From the NCBI GenBank assembly GCA_019636095.1, contig JAHBYF010000002.1, positions 186,001 to 250,000 on the forward strand: 64,000 nucleotides of DNA. The letters are read 5' to 3'. This document shows positions 63,753-64,000 of the stretch, in pieces. Both the position numbers and the translations under genes were made by a program. This DNA is from Hyphomonadaceae bacterium. GTDB taxonomy: Bacteria > Pseudomonadota > Alphaproteobacteria > Caulobacterales > Aquidulcibacteraceae. Under the pieces are notes generated by a model. It was not told the origin of the DNA and did no database searches. It saw only the letters and a list, made by a program, of their open reading frames with translations. How positions within the stretch are numbered: the stretch's first letter is position 1; every line of letters starts with the position of its first letter.

Positions 63753-64000
63753 ATGCGTTTAACGTCGAAAGGCCGCTATGCGGTGATGGCCATGGCCGAT
63801 CTGGCGCTGCATGGCGGCGCAGAACGTGCCGTTCCGCTGCAGGAAGTGGCGCGCCGGCAGGAGATCTCACTCTCTTATCTCGAACAGCTATTCGCGAAGA
63901 TGCGGCGTGCGGGGTTGGTGTCCGGTGTGCGCGGTCCAGGCGGCGGCTATCGCTTGGCGCGCGGCGCTGATGTGGTGACCGTCGCGGAGATCATTGAAGC
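63753..64000 (+). CDS. iscR: IscR-like Rrf2 regulator (partial, cut by window end)
   Basis: The visible 82 codons start at ATG 63753 and read [20 protein letters not shown], closely matching E. coli IscR. The winged helix continues with [21 protein letters not shown], then [20 protein letters not shown] (about residues 57-76). IscR senses iron-sulfur cluster status and controls cluster assembly genes. The cluster-binding Cys residues would lie beyond the window. GGGAAGGGACAGGT precedes the ATG. A leader hairpin GGCCCGGCCCC/GGGGGCGGC lies at about 63690-63715. Confidence 0.88.
   Translation, partial: MRLTSKGRYAVMAMADLALHGGAERAVPLQEVARRQEISLSYLEQLFAKMRRAGLVSGVRGPGGGYRLARGADVVTVAEIIE

Overview
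The window is about 64 kb of GC-rich chromosome from an alphaproteobacterium, most likely in the Caulobacterales/Hyphomonadaceae. Supporting signs are a lipoprotein of the Caulobacter CC0125/CC1285 type, the ptsP, prfA, prmC and DUF4167 gene neighbourhood, an ATP12-type assembly factor, class II DAHP synthase, Bpt leucyltransferase and several promoters that fit the Caulobacter TTGACGS-N10-14-GCTANAWC pattern. No plasmid, phage or complete transposon genes are visible. The assignment is inference from gene content; no search was run.

Layout. 1-460: a cobalamin riboswitch on the minus strand points out of the left edge and lies back to back with the tuf promoter. 460-18505: tuf, a GIN-domain (DUF2807) gene, then the S10-spc-alpha ribosomal superoperon from rpsJ to adk. 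A divergent FMN reductase/HxlR pair interrupts it, and it resumes with rpsM, rpsK, rpoA and rplQ. 18.5-32.6 kb: a VOC/ArsR/SRPBCC operon, a periplasmic HtrA protease, rarA, an S9 peptidase, and a tightly coupled run of two pseudouridine synthases, a lipoprotein, a fluoride channel, two TPR-2OG oxygenases around an ATP12 chaperone, and a TPR protein. 32.6-36.1 kb: pccB, an unknown gene, a GNAT remnant, then almost 1 kb without genes that holds an inverted REP pair and a chain of hairpins.

36.1-42.9 kb: an alpha/beta hydrolase, a lipoprotein, a cupin, bpt, msrB, and the most interesting locus of the window: a TIR-ParA fusion protein translationally coupled to a small unknown protein, divergent from an MgtC/DUF4010 membrane protein. 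42.9-53.7 kb: class II DAHP synthase, gshB, a DASS transporter, tRNA-Leu(CAA), a YqaA-like protein, dsbB, coq7, a GNAT, a BioC/NDUFAF5-like methyltransferase, comF, a glutaredoxin, a nitrilase-family amidase, DUF1178 and ubiG. 53.8-64 kb: lysC, ptsP, a RodZ-like HTH membrane protein, ispG, an unknown gene, prfA, prmC, DUF4167, an alpha/beta hydrolase and the start of an iscR-like gene cut by the right edge.

Together the genes are mostly housekeeping: translation, secretion, cofactor and quinone synthesis, and redox repair. Start/stop overlaps of the ATGA, GTGA and TTGA type are very common, so many neighbours are probably translationally coupled. Accessory or unexplained content is concentrated at 14.9-16.0, 18.5-19.9, 27.7-32.6, 34.9-36.1 and 39.8-41.5 kb.
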